Assembly (NCBI RefSeq): GCF_000764535.1
Contig: NZ_CP009571.1
Coordinates: forward strand, 992,001-1,056,000
Source of the DNA: Sphingomonas taxi
Lineage (GTDB): Bacteria; Pseudomonadota; Alphaproteobacteria; Sphingomonadales; Sphingomonadaceae
Direction of reading: 5' to 3'
Length of the DNA stretch: 64,000 nucleotides
Shown: positions 1 to 7,252 of the stretch, one piece after another
Layout of the letters: every line of letters begins with the position of its first letter
How positions within the stretch are numbered: position 1 is the stretch's first letter
The notes under the pieces: model-generated
What the model was told of the DNA's origin: nothing
The model's input: the letters and a program-made list of their open reading frames with translations, nothing else
The model's database searches: none
Program-made: the position numbers and the translations under genes

Positions 1-1655
1 TCGCGCAGCGTCACCTGCTCGGCTATCCGTGGATCGTGCTCGCGGCGGTCGGCACCGCCTTCCTGTCGTTCGGCCTGTGGGTCCACCATATGTTCGCGAC
101 CGGCCTGCCCAAGATCAGCCTCGCCTTCTTCTCCGCCGCCTCCGAGGCGGTGGCGATCCCCACCGGCGTGCAGATCTTCGCCTTCATCGCGACGCTCTGG
201 GCGGGCAAGGTCAAATGGTCGGTGCCTTTGCTCTATGCGAGTGGCAGCCTCGCGGTGTTCGTGATCGGCGGACTGACCGGCGTGATGGTCGCGATCGCGC
301 CGTTCGACTGGCAGGCGCACGACACCTATTTCATCGTCGCGCACCTGCATTACGTGCTGATCGGCGGCACCCTGCTGCCGTTGTTCGGCGGCCTCTATTT
401 TTACTGGCCGCTCATCACCGGCAAGAAACTGTCCGACCGGCTCGGCCGCATCGCCTTCTGGATCATGTTCGTCGGCGTGAACCTGTCCTTCTTCCCGATG
501 CACCTGTCGGGGCTGGAAGGGATGCCACGACGCGTCTTCACCTATCCCGCCGACCTCAACATCGGCTGGCTCAACCTCGCCTCGACCGCGGGCGCCTATC
601 TGTTCGCCACCGGTGTGCTGGTGCTGGTCGTCGACCTCGCGCTGTCGCCGACGCGGCAGAAGGCGCCGCGCAACCCGTGGAACGCTGGCACGCTCGAATG
701 GCTCGCGCATCCCGACGACGAGGATTGGGGCATCCGCTCGGTACCGCTGATCGAGAGCCGCTATCCGATCTGGGACCAGAAGGATTTCGTCGCCAAGGTC
801 GACGAAGGCCGCTTCTTCCTCCCCGACGCCGAAGAGGGCCGGCGCGAGACGATCATCACCTCGGTGCTCGACGCCAAGCCGGTGTCGGTGATCCGCCTCG
901 GCACGCCGAGCGTCAAGCCGATGATGACCGCGGTCGCGCTCGGTGCGGTGTTCATCCTGACCACCTATCACCTGTATCTGCTGTCGGCGCTCAGCGGCGT
1001 CGTCACGCTCGCCTGCGTCTTGTGGTGGCTGTGGGACACCGCCGAAATCCCCGAAAAGCCCGAAAAGCCGATCGGCCATGGCATTACGCTGCCGCTTTAC
1101 ATCTCCGGCCCCGCCGCGCCGGGCTGGTGGGCGATGTTCATCACGATGATGGCCGACGCCACCGCCTTTTCCGGCCTCGTCTTCGGCTATTATTTCTACT
1201 GGACGATCCACCCCGATTTCGGCGCCGGCTTCGACGGGCCGGGGGCCTATTGGCCGATCGTCACGCTGCTGCTGTCGCTGGCGAGCTGGGCGGCGACCGT
1301 CGCCGCCCGCGGCATCCACGCGCGCGGCGCGGTGTTGCCGGCACGGGCGTTGCTCGTCGCCGGGGCGGTGGCGGCGATCGCCAGCCTGGCCACCGGCCTG
1401 CGCTGCCTCGACGGGCTCGATCCCAAGGCGAACGTCTATCCGGCGATCGTCTGGGTGCTGGTGATCTGGACGCTCGTCCACGCCGCGATCGGCACGATCA
1501 TGCAGCTCTATACGCTCGCGCGCAGCCTTGCCGGGCGGATGACGCCGACGCATGACGCCGATCTGCGCAACATCACCGTCTACCAGCATTTCTTCGCGCT
1601 CACCGCGCTCGTCGCCTATCTGACGATCGGCCTGTTCCCGGAGGCGGGGCTGTGA
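1..1655 (+). CDS. ctaD: Haem-copper cytochrome c oxidase, fused subunits I and III (5' end outside window)
   Basis: This is the C-terminal part of a proton-pumping terminal oxidase of the inner membrane; the reading frame is open from base 3 and the true start lies upstream. The visible first half is subunit I: HDTYFIVAHLHYVL carries the histidine pair that binds haem a3 and haem a, followed by the last transmembrane helices. After a soluble linker of about 150 residues, a second membrane block starting at WWAMFITMMADATAFSG resembles subunit III with about five helices. Subunit I-III fusions are known in caa3/ba3-like oxidases. The stop overlaps the next gene by 4 nt (GTGA). The three following genes fit a cytochrome oxidase operon. 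The substrate-side cytochrome cannot be told from this fragment. Confidence 0.9.
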   Translation, partial: AQRHLLGYPWIVLAAVGTAFLSFGLWVHHMFATGLPKISLAFFSAASEAVAIPTGVQIFAFIATLWAGKVKWSVPLLYASGSLAVFVIGGLTGVMVAIAPFDWQAHDTYFIVAHLHYVLIGGTLLPLFGGLYFYWPLITGKKLSDRLGRIAFWIMFVGVNLSFFPMHLSGLEGMPRRVFTYPADLNIGWLNLASTAGAYLFATGVLVLVVDLALSPTRQKAPRNPWNAGTLEWLAHPDDEDWGIRSVPLIESRYPIWDQKDFVAKVDEGRFFLPDAEEGRRETIITSVLDAKPVSVIRLGTPSVKPMMTAVALGAVFILTTYHLYLLSALSGVVTLACVLWWLWDTAEIPEKPEKPIGHGITLPLYISGPAAPGWWAMFITMMADATAFSGLVFGYYFYWTIHPDFGAGFDGPGAYWPIVTLLLSLASWAATVAARGIHARGAVLPARALLVAGAVAAIASLATGLRCLDGLDPKANVYPAIVWVLVIWTLVHAAIGTIMQLYTLARSLAGRMTPTHDADLRNITVYQHFFALTALVAYLTIGLFPEAGL

Positions 1656-2029
1656 GGCGCTGGCTGCGGCGCGCGCGCCGGCTCAACGTCACGCTGTGGA
1701 CGCTGATCGTGCCGCCGACGACCTGGGCGGTGCATTTCCTCTTCTCCTACCTCTGGGCGGCGGTGTCCTGCGCCAAGCTCGGGATGTGGGCGCGTTTCCC
1801 GACGGCCTTCGCGATCGGCACGCTGGTGGCGCTGCTGGTGATCGCCGCGGCAGGCGTGATCGCATGGCAACAGGCGCGCACCCCCGGCGCGCCCGCACCG
1901 CATGACGAGGGTACCGACAGCGACCGCCTGCGCTTCCTCGCATATTCAACGCTGCTGCTGTCGGCGCTGAGCTTCGTCGCAGTGGTATTCACCGCGATGC
2001 CGGTCATCGTGCTGAGCGACTGCCGGTGA
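1652..2029 (+). CDS. Small membrane protein of the cytochrome oxidase operon
   Basis: A 125-residue protein with a basic N-terminus (MRRWLRRARR) and about three hydrophobic helices, one near residues 12-35, one near 50-68 and one near 95-118. The start is GTG, overlapping the oxidase stop, and the stop overlaps the next GTG start, so it is translationally coupled on both sides. I do not recognise a named family. Its position between a fused I-III subunit and a CtaG-like protein suggests an oxidase accessory or assembly role; that is context only. Confidence 0.75.
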   Translation: MRRWLRRARRLNVTLWTLIVPPTTWAVHFLFSYLWAAVSCAKLGMWARFPTAFAIGTLVALLVIAAAGVIAWQQARTPGAPAPHDEGTDSDRLRFLAYSTLLLSALSFVAVVFTAMPVIVLSDCR

Positions 2030-2604
2030 AGCGCGTCAGCCTCGCCGCCGGCCTCGCGCTGCTACCGCTCGGCTGGGCGCTGAGCGGCCGGGGCATGACC
2101 GGCCATATGGCGGCGCATATGATCGCCGTCGCGATCGCCGCGCCGCTCGTCGCATTCGGCGTGCAGCATGGCCGCTGGGCCCCGGCGACGCGCTGGCCGC
2201 GGCTCGCCGCACCGCTGCCCGCCGCGCTGATCGAGGCGGTGATCGTCTGGGGATGGCATGTCCCCGCGCTGCGCCGCCTCGCCGATCACCAGCCGGCGTG
2301 GCTGATCCTCGAACAGGCGAGCTTCCTCGCCGCCGGGCTGTTGCTCTGGTCAGCGGTGCTCGCTCCCCGCCATCGTGCCGCCGGGGTCGGCGCGCTGCTC
2401 GTCACCTCGATGCACATGACGCTGCTCGGTGCGCTGATCGGCCTCGCGCCCCGCCCCCTCTACACCCACCACGGCGCCGATGCGCTGATCGACCAGCAGA
2501 TCGCCGGCGTCGTCATGCTGCTCGTCGGCGGCGTCGCCTATCTGCTCGGCGGGCTGGCGATGCTCGGCCGGCTGCTCCAGACCCGCAACGAGGCCATCGC
2601 ATGA
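2026..2604 (+). CDS. ctaG: CtaG-like cytochrome c oxidase assembly membrane protein (caa3 type)
   Basis: A polytopic membrane protein of 192 residues with five to six predicted helices. It resembles the caa3_CtaG family, including histidines at helix borders (HMAAHM, WGWHVP, TSMHMTLLGALIGLAPRPLY, THHGAD) of the kind proposed to handle copper or haem during oxidase assembly. It starts with GTG inside the stop of the preceding gene and ends in an ATGA overlap with the cytochrome c gene. This is distinct from the Cox11-type CtaG of most alphaproteobacteria. The family assignment is from pattern recognition. Confidence 0.75.
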   Translation: MKRVSLAAGLALLPLGWALSGRGMTGHMAAHMIAVAIAAPLVAFGVQHGRWAPATRWPRLAAPLPAALIEAVIVWGWHVPALRRLADHQPAWLILEQASFLAAGLLLWSAVLAPRHRAAGVGALLVTSMHMTLLGALIGLAPRPLYTHHGADALIDQQIAGVVMLLVGGVAYLLGGLAMLGRLLQTRNEAIA

Positions 2605-3641
2605 CGATCCGCATCACCTGGGCGCGCGCGGTCGCGACGCTGGTCGGCCTCGCCGTCGCCGGGCTGCTCTTCGCCTGGTCGGGCGTGTTCAACATCGCCG
2701 CATCGAGCGGCCACTGGCCGATCACCGACTGGTTCCTGCACTGGACGATGCGCAATTCAGTGCGCACCCACGCCGCCTTCACCAGCCCCGACGATCCCGC
2801 CGACCGCAGCGGCCTCGTCAGCGCCGCCGGCCATTTCGCCAATGCCTGCGCGGTCTGTCACGGCGCCCCCGGCATCAAGCCCGCCCCGGTCATGCAGGCG
2901 GCGACCCCGCCCGCCCCCGACCTCGCCGTCAACGCGAGGCAATGGACCGACAAGCAGCTCTTCTGGATCCTCCAGCACGGCGTCAAATATACCGGTATGC
3001 CCGCCTGGGCGGTGCAGGACCGGCAGGACGAGGTGCGCCGCATGGTCGCCTTCGTCCGCCGCCTGCCCGGCATGACGCCGGCGCAATATGACGCTCTCGT
3101 CGCCGAGGCGAACCCCGGCGCCGATCTCGCCACCTGCACCGGCTGCCACGGCACCGACGGCCGCGGCCGCGGCGCGCCCGACATTCCGGTGCTCGGCGGA
3201 CAGGACCCCGCCTATCTGCTCGCCGCGCTGCAGGGCTATGCGGATGGCAGCCGCTCCAGTGCGGTGATGCAGCAGGTCGCGATGCGGATGCAGCCCGAAG
3301 CGATGCGCGATGCCGCGCGCCGCTTCGCCGCGATGCCCGGCCTCGGCGCAGCGCCCGCGGGCGATGCCGCCGCCGCGCGGATCGTGACGCAGGGCCTGCC
3401 CCGGCTCCAGCTTCCGGCCTGCGCCAGCTGCCACGCGCCCGGCAAGCCCTATCCCGTGCTCGCCGGTCAGCGCCCCGCCTATATCGCACAGCGCCTGCGC
3501 CACTGGCGCGGCGACGAGACGGTGGTCGACGCGCGCAAGAGCCATGCGACGATGCCGGTCATCGCCCGCCGCATCCCGGAGGAGATGATCGACCCGCTCG
3601 CCCGCTATCTCGCCGGAGACGCGGTCGATCGCAGCAAATAA
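2601..3641 (+). CDS. Membrane-anchored triheme c-type cytochrome
   Basis: A 346-residue protein with an N-terminal hydrophobic anchor or signal (about residues 8-30) and three haem-attachment motifs: CAVCH at 83-87, CTGCH at 179-183 and CASCH at 274-278. The last two domains resemble the tandem class I domains of cytochrome c4. It probably delivers electrons to the oxidase encoded just upstream, on the periplasmic side. The ATG overlaps the ctaG stop (ATGA), which decides this start over longer in-frame extensions. It is the last gene of the operon. Confidence 0.88.
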   Translation: MTIRITWARAVATLVGLAVAGLLFAWSGVFNIAASSGHWPITDWFLHWTMRNSVRTHAAFTSPDDPADRSGLVSAAGHFANACAVCHGAPGIKPAPVMQAATPPAPDLAVNARQWTDKQLFWILQHGVKYTGMPAWAVQDRQDEVRRMVAFVRRLPGMTPAQYDALVAEANPGADLATCTGCHGTDGRGRGAPDIPVLGGQDPAYLLAALQGYADGSRSSAVMQQVAMRMQPEAMRDAARRFAAMPGLGAAPAGDAAAARIVTQGLPRLQLPACASCHAPGKPYPVLAGQRPAYIAQRLRHWRGDETVVDARKSHATMPVIARRIPEEMIDPLARYLAGDAVDRSK

Positions 3642-3737
3642 TCCGAGGGGCGCCGTCGAAGAATTGGACCACAACCGCCGAGGGCAATGAGCCGCTAATC
3701 CCTGCAATCGCAGGACTCGATCAACCGGCTTCGCGAA

Positions 3738-3765
3738 TCGGGGGGGTGGGGGGTATGGCTTGAGC
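3738..3765 (+). promoter_or_regulatory. G-rich tract in the ribosome-binding region of nasT
   Basis: Positions 3741-3753 read seven G, one T, then what continues as a run of G (13 of 14 bases from 3740 to 3753 are G), ending about 12 nt before the chosen ATG. It supplies the Shine-Dalgarno sequence and is an unusually long homopolymer for this window. A weak hairpin (CCTGC/GCAGG, 3701-3714) lies just upstream. No sigma-70 or sigma-54 promoter is clear in 3642-3765. Confidence 0.5.
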
Positions 3766-4344
3766 ATGCGTATCGCGATCATCGACACGAGCACAACGCG
3801 TGCCGCGATCATCTCCGACGGATTGCGCGAGGCGGGCCTCCACGATCTCGTCCTGATCGACGGCACGCGCGGCATGGTCGCCGCGCTGGAGAAAGCGGCG
3901 CCCGACGTCGTCCTGATCAACCTCGAAAATCCCAGCCGCGACGTGCTCGAGGAATTCTTCGCGGTGTCGCGCGCACTCGCCCGGCCGATCGCGATGTTCG
4001 TCGACCAGAGCGATGCGGAAACCACCGCCGCCGCGGTCGACGCCGGCGTGTCCGCCTATATCGTCGACGGCCTCGCCAAGCAGCGGATCAAGCCCGTCAT
4101 CGACCTCGCGATCCGCCGGTTCCAGGCGTTCGCCCGGCTGCAGGACGAATTGCACGAAGCCCGAAGCGCGCTCGCCGACCGCACCACCATCGATCGCGCC
4201 AAAGTGATCCTGATGAAGCGCCGCGGCATCGACGAGCCGACCGCTTACGGCCTGCTCCGCGCGCAGGCGATGCGATCCAACCGCCGGATCGCCGAGATCG
4301 CCGATGCGATCATCACCAGCGACGCGCTCATGGGAGATTTGTGA
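3766..4344 (+). CDS. nasT: ANTAR-domain antiterminator NasT
   Basis: RNA-binding response-regulator-like protein (192 residues) that allows transcription through the leader terminator of nitrate assimilation genes. Residues 1-120 form a receiver-like fold (MRIAIIDTS start). The usual acidic site reads INLENPSRD, with Asn and Glu where NasT proteins often have Asp, so control by phosphorylation is doubtful. Residues 125-186 form a coiled linker and an ANTAR domain (RAKVILMKRRGIDEPTAYGL then RRIAEIADAII). In the family, NasT is held inactive by NasS without nitrate. ATG 3766 is preferred to the TTG at 3760. It is coupled to nasS by a TGATG overlap. Its likely RNA target lies at 5656-5765. Confidence 0.9.
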   Translation: MRIAIIDTSTTRAAIISDGLREAGLHDLVLIDGTRGMVAALEKAAPDVVLINLENPSRDVLEEFFAVSRALARPIAMFVDQSDAETTAAAVDAGVSAYIVDGLAKQRIKPVIDLAIRRFQAFARLQDELHEARSALADRTTIDRAKVILMKRRGIDEPTAYGLLRAQAMRSNRRIAEIADAIITSDALMGDL

Positions 4345-5558
4345 TGGCGCTCGACCGGATCCGCATCGGGTTCCTGCCGCTGGTCGATGCCGCGCTGCCG
4401 ATCCTCGCGCGCGAACAGGGATTCGCCGAAGCCGAGGGGCTGGAGATCGAGCTCGTCCGCGACATGACCTGGGCGACGGTGCGCGATCGGTTGCTCTATG
4501 GCCATACCGATGCCGCCCACATGGTCGCGCCGCTGGCGATCGCGACCGCGCTGGGCCGCGGGCGGCCCGCGGTGCCGATGGCCGTGCCGTTCGTGCTGGG
4601 GCTGAACGGCAATGCGATCACGCTGTCGCTGCCGCTCGCCGCGCTGGTGATGGACTGCGATGCGCTCGGCGATCCGGCCGTGCTCGGCGCGCGACTGAAG
4701 GCGGTCGCGACCGAGCGTCTCGCCGCGGGGCGGCGGTTGCGGTTCGGCGTGGTGCATCGTTATTCGAGCCACAATTACATGCTGCGCTATTGGTTGGCGG
4801 CAACAGGCATCCGGCCCGATACCGATGTCGAGATCGTCACGACCAGCCCGACCTTCGCCGCCGACGCCTTGGCGGCGGGGGAAGTCGACGGCATCTGCGT
4901 CGGCGAACCGTGGAACGGCGTCGCGGTCGATCGCGGCGTCGGACGGATCGCGCTGGTTACCGCGCAGGTCTGGCGGCGCGGCGTCGAGAAGGTGCTGGCG
5001 ATGCGCGCGGCGACGCTGGACGAGCGCCGCGACGTCGTCCACCGTCTGATCCGCGCGCTGCATGCCGCGGCCGCGCATTTCGTCGATCCCGGCACGCGCG
5101 AGGCGAGCGCGGCCATCCTCGCGCGACCCGCCTATCTCGACGCGCCGATCGATGCCGTGACGCGGGCGATCAGCGACCGGGTACGGCTCGTCAAGGATGC
5201 CACGCCGATCCATGTCCCCGACTTCATGTTCCAGTATCGCGAGGCGGCGAACTTCCCGTGGCGCAGCCAGGCGGCCTGGCTGTATTCGCAGATGCTGCGC
5301 TGGGACGGCACGCCGTTTTCGGCCGGGGAGGCAGCCACCGCGCAGGGCGTGTTCCGTCCCGACGTCTACCGCGCGGCGCTGGCCGGATCGGGCGCGCCGC
5401 TGCCCAATGCGAGTTCGAAACTGGAGGGCGCGATCGCCGCGAACAGTATCGGCGCGGGATCGACCCAGGGGCGGCTGATCCTGGGCAATGACGCCTTTTT
5501 CGATCGGCGCGCCTTCGATCCGGACGATATCACGGGATATTTGAGCAGCTTACCGTAA
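4344..5558 (+). CDS. nasS: Nitrate sensor NasS (cytoplasmic NrtA/CmpA-like binding protein)
   Basis: A 404-residue protein of the ABC nitrate-binding family (RIGFLPLVDAALPILAREQG at the start). It has no signal peptide or lipobox, which separates the cytoplasmic sensor NasS from periplasmic NrtA, and no ABC permease or ATPase gene is nearby. In known NasS-NasT systems NasS binds nitrate or nitrite and releases NasT. ATG 4344 gives a 1-nt overlap with the nasT stop. Here nasT precedes nasS, the reverse of the commoner order. The gene ends about 100 nt before the candidate ANTAR hairpins. Confidence 0.87.
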   Translation: MALDRIRIGFLPLVDAALPILAREQGFAEAEGLEIELVRDMTWATVRDRLLYGHTDAAHMVAPLAIATALGRGRPAVPMAVPFVLGLNGNAITLSLPLAALVMDCDALGDPAVLGARLKAVATERLAAGRRLRFGVVHRYSSHNYMLRYWLAATGIRPDTDVEIVTTSPTFAADALAAGEVDGICVGEPWNGVAVDRGVGRIALVTAQVWRRGVEKVLAMRAATLDERRDVVHRLIRALHAAAAHFVDPGTREASAAILARPAYLDAPIDAVTRAISDRVRLVKDATPIHVPDFMFQYREAANFPWRSQAAWLYSQMLRWDGTPFSAGEAATAQGVFRPDVYRAALAGSGAPLPNASSKLEGAIAANSIGAGSTQGRLILGNDAFFDRRAFDPDDITGYLSSLP

Positions 5559-5655
5559 AGTTGCTGCATCTGCGAAACGGCGCTTGCACGAGCGCGCCAC
5601 TTCGATCATCCTGACAGCGTTCGGCAAGGGAGTCGGACACGACATCATCGCGAGA

Positions 5656-5723
5656 CCGGTTCCAACGACGGGGCCGGACCGCGCAAGGCGATCCACCGAT
5701 CGTCGAGAGGCAACGAAGCCGTC
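5656..5723 (+). promoter_or_regulatory. Candidate two-hairpin ANTAR (NasT) RNA target in the nitrate operon leader
   Basis: Hairpin P1 has arms CCGGTTCC (5656-5663) and GGGGCCGG (5670-5677), eight pairs including two G-U, around the hexaloop AACGAC. Hairpin P2 has core arms GGC (5709-5711) and GCC (5718-5720), extendable past a bulge, around the hexaloop AACGAA. ANTAR targets are known to be paired hairpins with hexaloops carrying A at position 1 and G at position 4; both loops fit. The P2 3' arm is also the start of the terminator stem, so the structures exclude each other. A third hairpin (5688-5705) sits in the 31-nt linker, which is longer than I would expect. Confidence 0.65.
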
Positions 5724-5765
5724 CAGATGCGTCCGCAAGGTCGCCGTCTGGGCGGCTTTTTCTTT
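5718..5765 (+). terminator. Leader intrinsic terminator before the nitrate operon
   Basis: A long hairpin: GCCGTCCAGAT (5718-5728) pairs with GTCTGGGCGGC (5746-5756). An inner stem GCGTCC/GGTCGC is capped by a GCAA tetraloop, and the hairpin is followed at once by TTTTTCTTT (5757-5765). It ends 24 nt before the transporter ATG, in the untranslated leader. This is the expected off switch for NasS-NasT control. Confidence 0.82.
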
Positions 5766-5789
5766 GTCCAACGCAGATGGGGAAACATC

Positions 5790-7172
5790 ATGCTGTTCGC
5801 ATCGCCGGGGATCGAAGTCACCGGATCGAAGGCCACGAGGATCGACCTGTTCAGCGCCGCCACGCCGCAGATGCGCGCGTTCCACGTCACCTGGCTGGCG
5901 TTCTTCGTGTGCTTCTTCGCCTGGTTCGCGGCGGCGCCGATGATGCCGCTCATCAAGGCCGAGTTCGGCCTCAGCAAGGACCAGATCGCCAATATCAACA
6001 TCGCCGCGGTGGCCGTCACGATCCTCGTGCGGCTGGTGGTCGGGCCATTGTGCGACCGGTTCGGACCGCGTCGCGCCTATACGTGGCTGCTGCTGCTCGG
6101 CGCGATCCCGGTCTTCGGACTCGCCTTCGCCCGGACGCACGAGACGTTCCTGTTCTTCCGCCTGGCGATCGGAGCGATCGGCGCGTCGTTCGTGATCACC
6201 CAATATCACACGAGCGTGATGTTCGCGCCCAACGTCGTCGGCACCGCCAATGCGACGGTCGGCGGCTGGGGCAATGCAGGCGGTGGCGCGGCACAGAGCC
6301 TGATGCCGCTGGTGGTCGCGGCGATGATCGGGCTTGGCGTCGAGCACGCCTGGGGATGGCGCGCGGCGATGTTCGTGCCGGGTGTGGCGATGGTCGCGAT
6401 GGCGTTCGTCTACGCGCGCTATACTCAGGACACGCCGCAAGGCGACATCGTCGACCTCCGCGCGGCCGGCATCGCGCTCGACGGCGGCAAGGCGACCGGC
6501 ATGGCGATCTTCCGCCGCGCCGCGGCCAATTACCGGACGTGGATGCTCGCCGCGACGTACGGCGCCTGTTTCGGCGTCGAGATCTTCATCCACAACATTG
6601 CCGCCAGCTATTACGTCGACCGGTTCGGACTGTCGCTCACTAGCGCGGGGCTCGCCGCCGGGATCTTCGGCGGCCTCGCGCTGTTCGCCCGCGCGCTCGG
6701 CGGCATCGCCAGCGACCGGATCGCGCTCGTCAAGGGGCTCGACGGTCGCGCGTTGCTGCTGTTCGGGCTGATGCTCGGCGAGGGTGTCGGGCTGGTGCTG
6801 TTCGGCAATGCCGGCAGCGTCATGCCTGCCATCCTCGCGATGACGATGTTCGGGCTGTTCACGCACATGGCGTGCGGCGCGACCTATGCACTGGTGCCGT
6901 TCGTCGACCGCAAGGCGCTGGGCGGGGTCGCGGGGCTGATCGGCGCGGGCGGCAATATCGGCGCGGTCGCGGCGGGATTCCTCAACAAGGCGTCGGCGAC
7001 GCCGCAGCAATGCCTGATCGTGCTCGGCTACGTCGTTGTCGGCACTGCGGTGTGCGCGCTGGCGGTGCGCTTCTCCGCCGCGCACAAGTCGCAGGAGCAG
7101 GCGCTGTTCGATGCGGCGCTCGACGCGCGGCGCGATCGCGGCCTGCCCGGCGGCGGCGCGGTGGCGGCATGA
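5790..7172 (+). CDS. Nitrate/nitrite MFS transporter (NarK/NasA/NrtP family)
   Basis: A 460-residue major facilitator with about 12 hydrophobic helices that brings nitrate into the cell for assimilation. Both nitrate signature motifs are visible: GWGNAGGGAAQSLMP in helix 5 and GAGGNIGAVAAGF in helix 11. The MFS loop 2-3 motif DRFGPRRAY and the substrate-binding-type arginines are present. The start ATG 5790 follows GATGGGGAAA, a reasonable ribosome site, and lies just after the leader terminator. The stop overlaps a 27-codon mini-ORF (ATGA). First structural gene of the operon ending at 13508. Confidence 0.92.
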   Translation: MLFASPGIEVTGSKATRIDLFSAATPQMRAFHVTWLAFFVCFFAWFAAAPMMPLIKAEFGLSKDQIANINIAAVAVTILVRLVVGPLCDRFGPRRAYTWLLLLGAIPVFGLAFARTHETFLFFRLAIGAIGASFVITQYHTSVMFAPNVVGTANATVGGWGNAGGGAAQSLMPLVVAAMIGLGVEHAWGWRAAMFVPGVAMVAMAFVYARYTQDTPQGDIVDLRAAGIALDGGKATGMAIFRRAAANYRTWMLAATYGACFGVEIFIHNIAASYYVDRFGLSLTSAGLAAGIFGGLALFARALGGIASDRIALVKGLDGRALLLFGLMLGEGVGLVLFGNAGSVMPAILAMTMFGLFTHMACGATYALVPFVDRKALGGVAGLIGAGGNIGAVAAGFLNKASATPQQCLIVLGYVVVGTAVCALAVRFSAAHKSQEQALFDAALDARRDRGLPGGGAVAA

Positions 7173-7252
7173 CCCGCTGCCCGACGCCGCGCCGCGACCC
7201 GCTCGCCGCCACCACCCGCAAATTCTCGCTGCAACTGGATTGGACATGCTGA
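7169..7252 (+). CDS. 27-codon mini-ORF linking the transporter gene and nirB
   Basis: An ATG at 7169 overlaps the transporter stop (ATGA) and the TGA at 7250-7252 overlaps the nirB ATG at 7252 (TGATG). The peptide starts MTRCPTPRRD and ends LQLDWTC. It is basic with no hydrophobic segment, and I recognise no family. It may simply carry ribosomes across the gap between the two long genes, or be a real small peptide. The exact fit of both overlaps is seen; function is unknown. Confidence 0.4.
   Translation: MTRCPTPRRDPLAATTRKFSLQLDWTC

Noticed and set aside
3701..3714. CCTGC/GCAGG hairpin as terminator of the oxidase operon
   Set aside because: Only five pairs and no T-run; too weak to call.
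5559..5640. Sigma-54 promoter for the nitrate operon
   Set aside because: No GG-N10-GC element with the TGGCAC/TTGC context was found in the stretch between nasS and the leader hairpins.
5676..5694. Hairpin GGACC..GGCGATCC with GCAAG loop considered as the first ANTAR hairpin
   Set aside because: Five-nt loop without A1/G4 and one mismatch; the 5656-5677 hairpin with loop AACGAC fits better.
5584..5943. 119-codon frame across the nitrate leader
   Set aside because: It runs through the terminator and into the transporter gene in another frame, with no ribosome site; the region is better explained as untranslated leader RNA.
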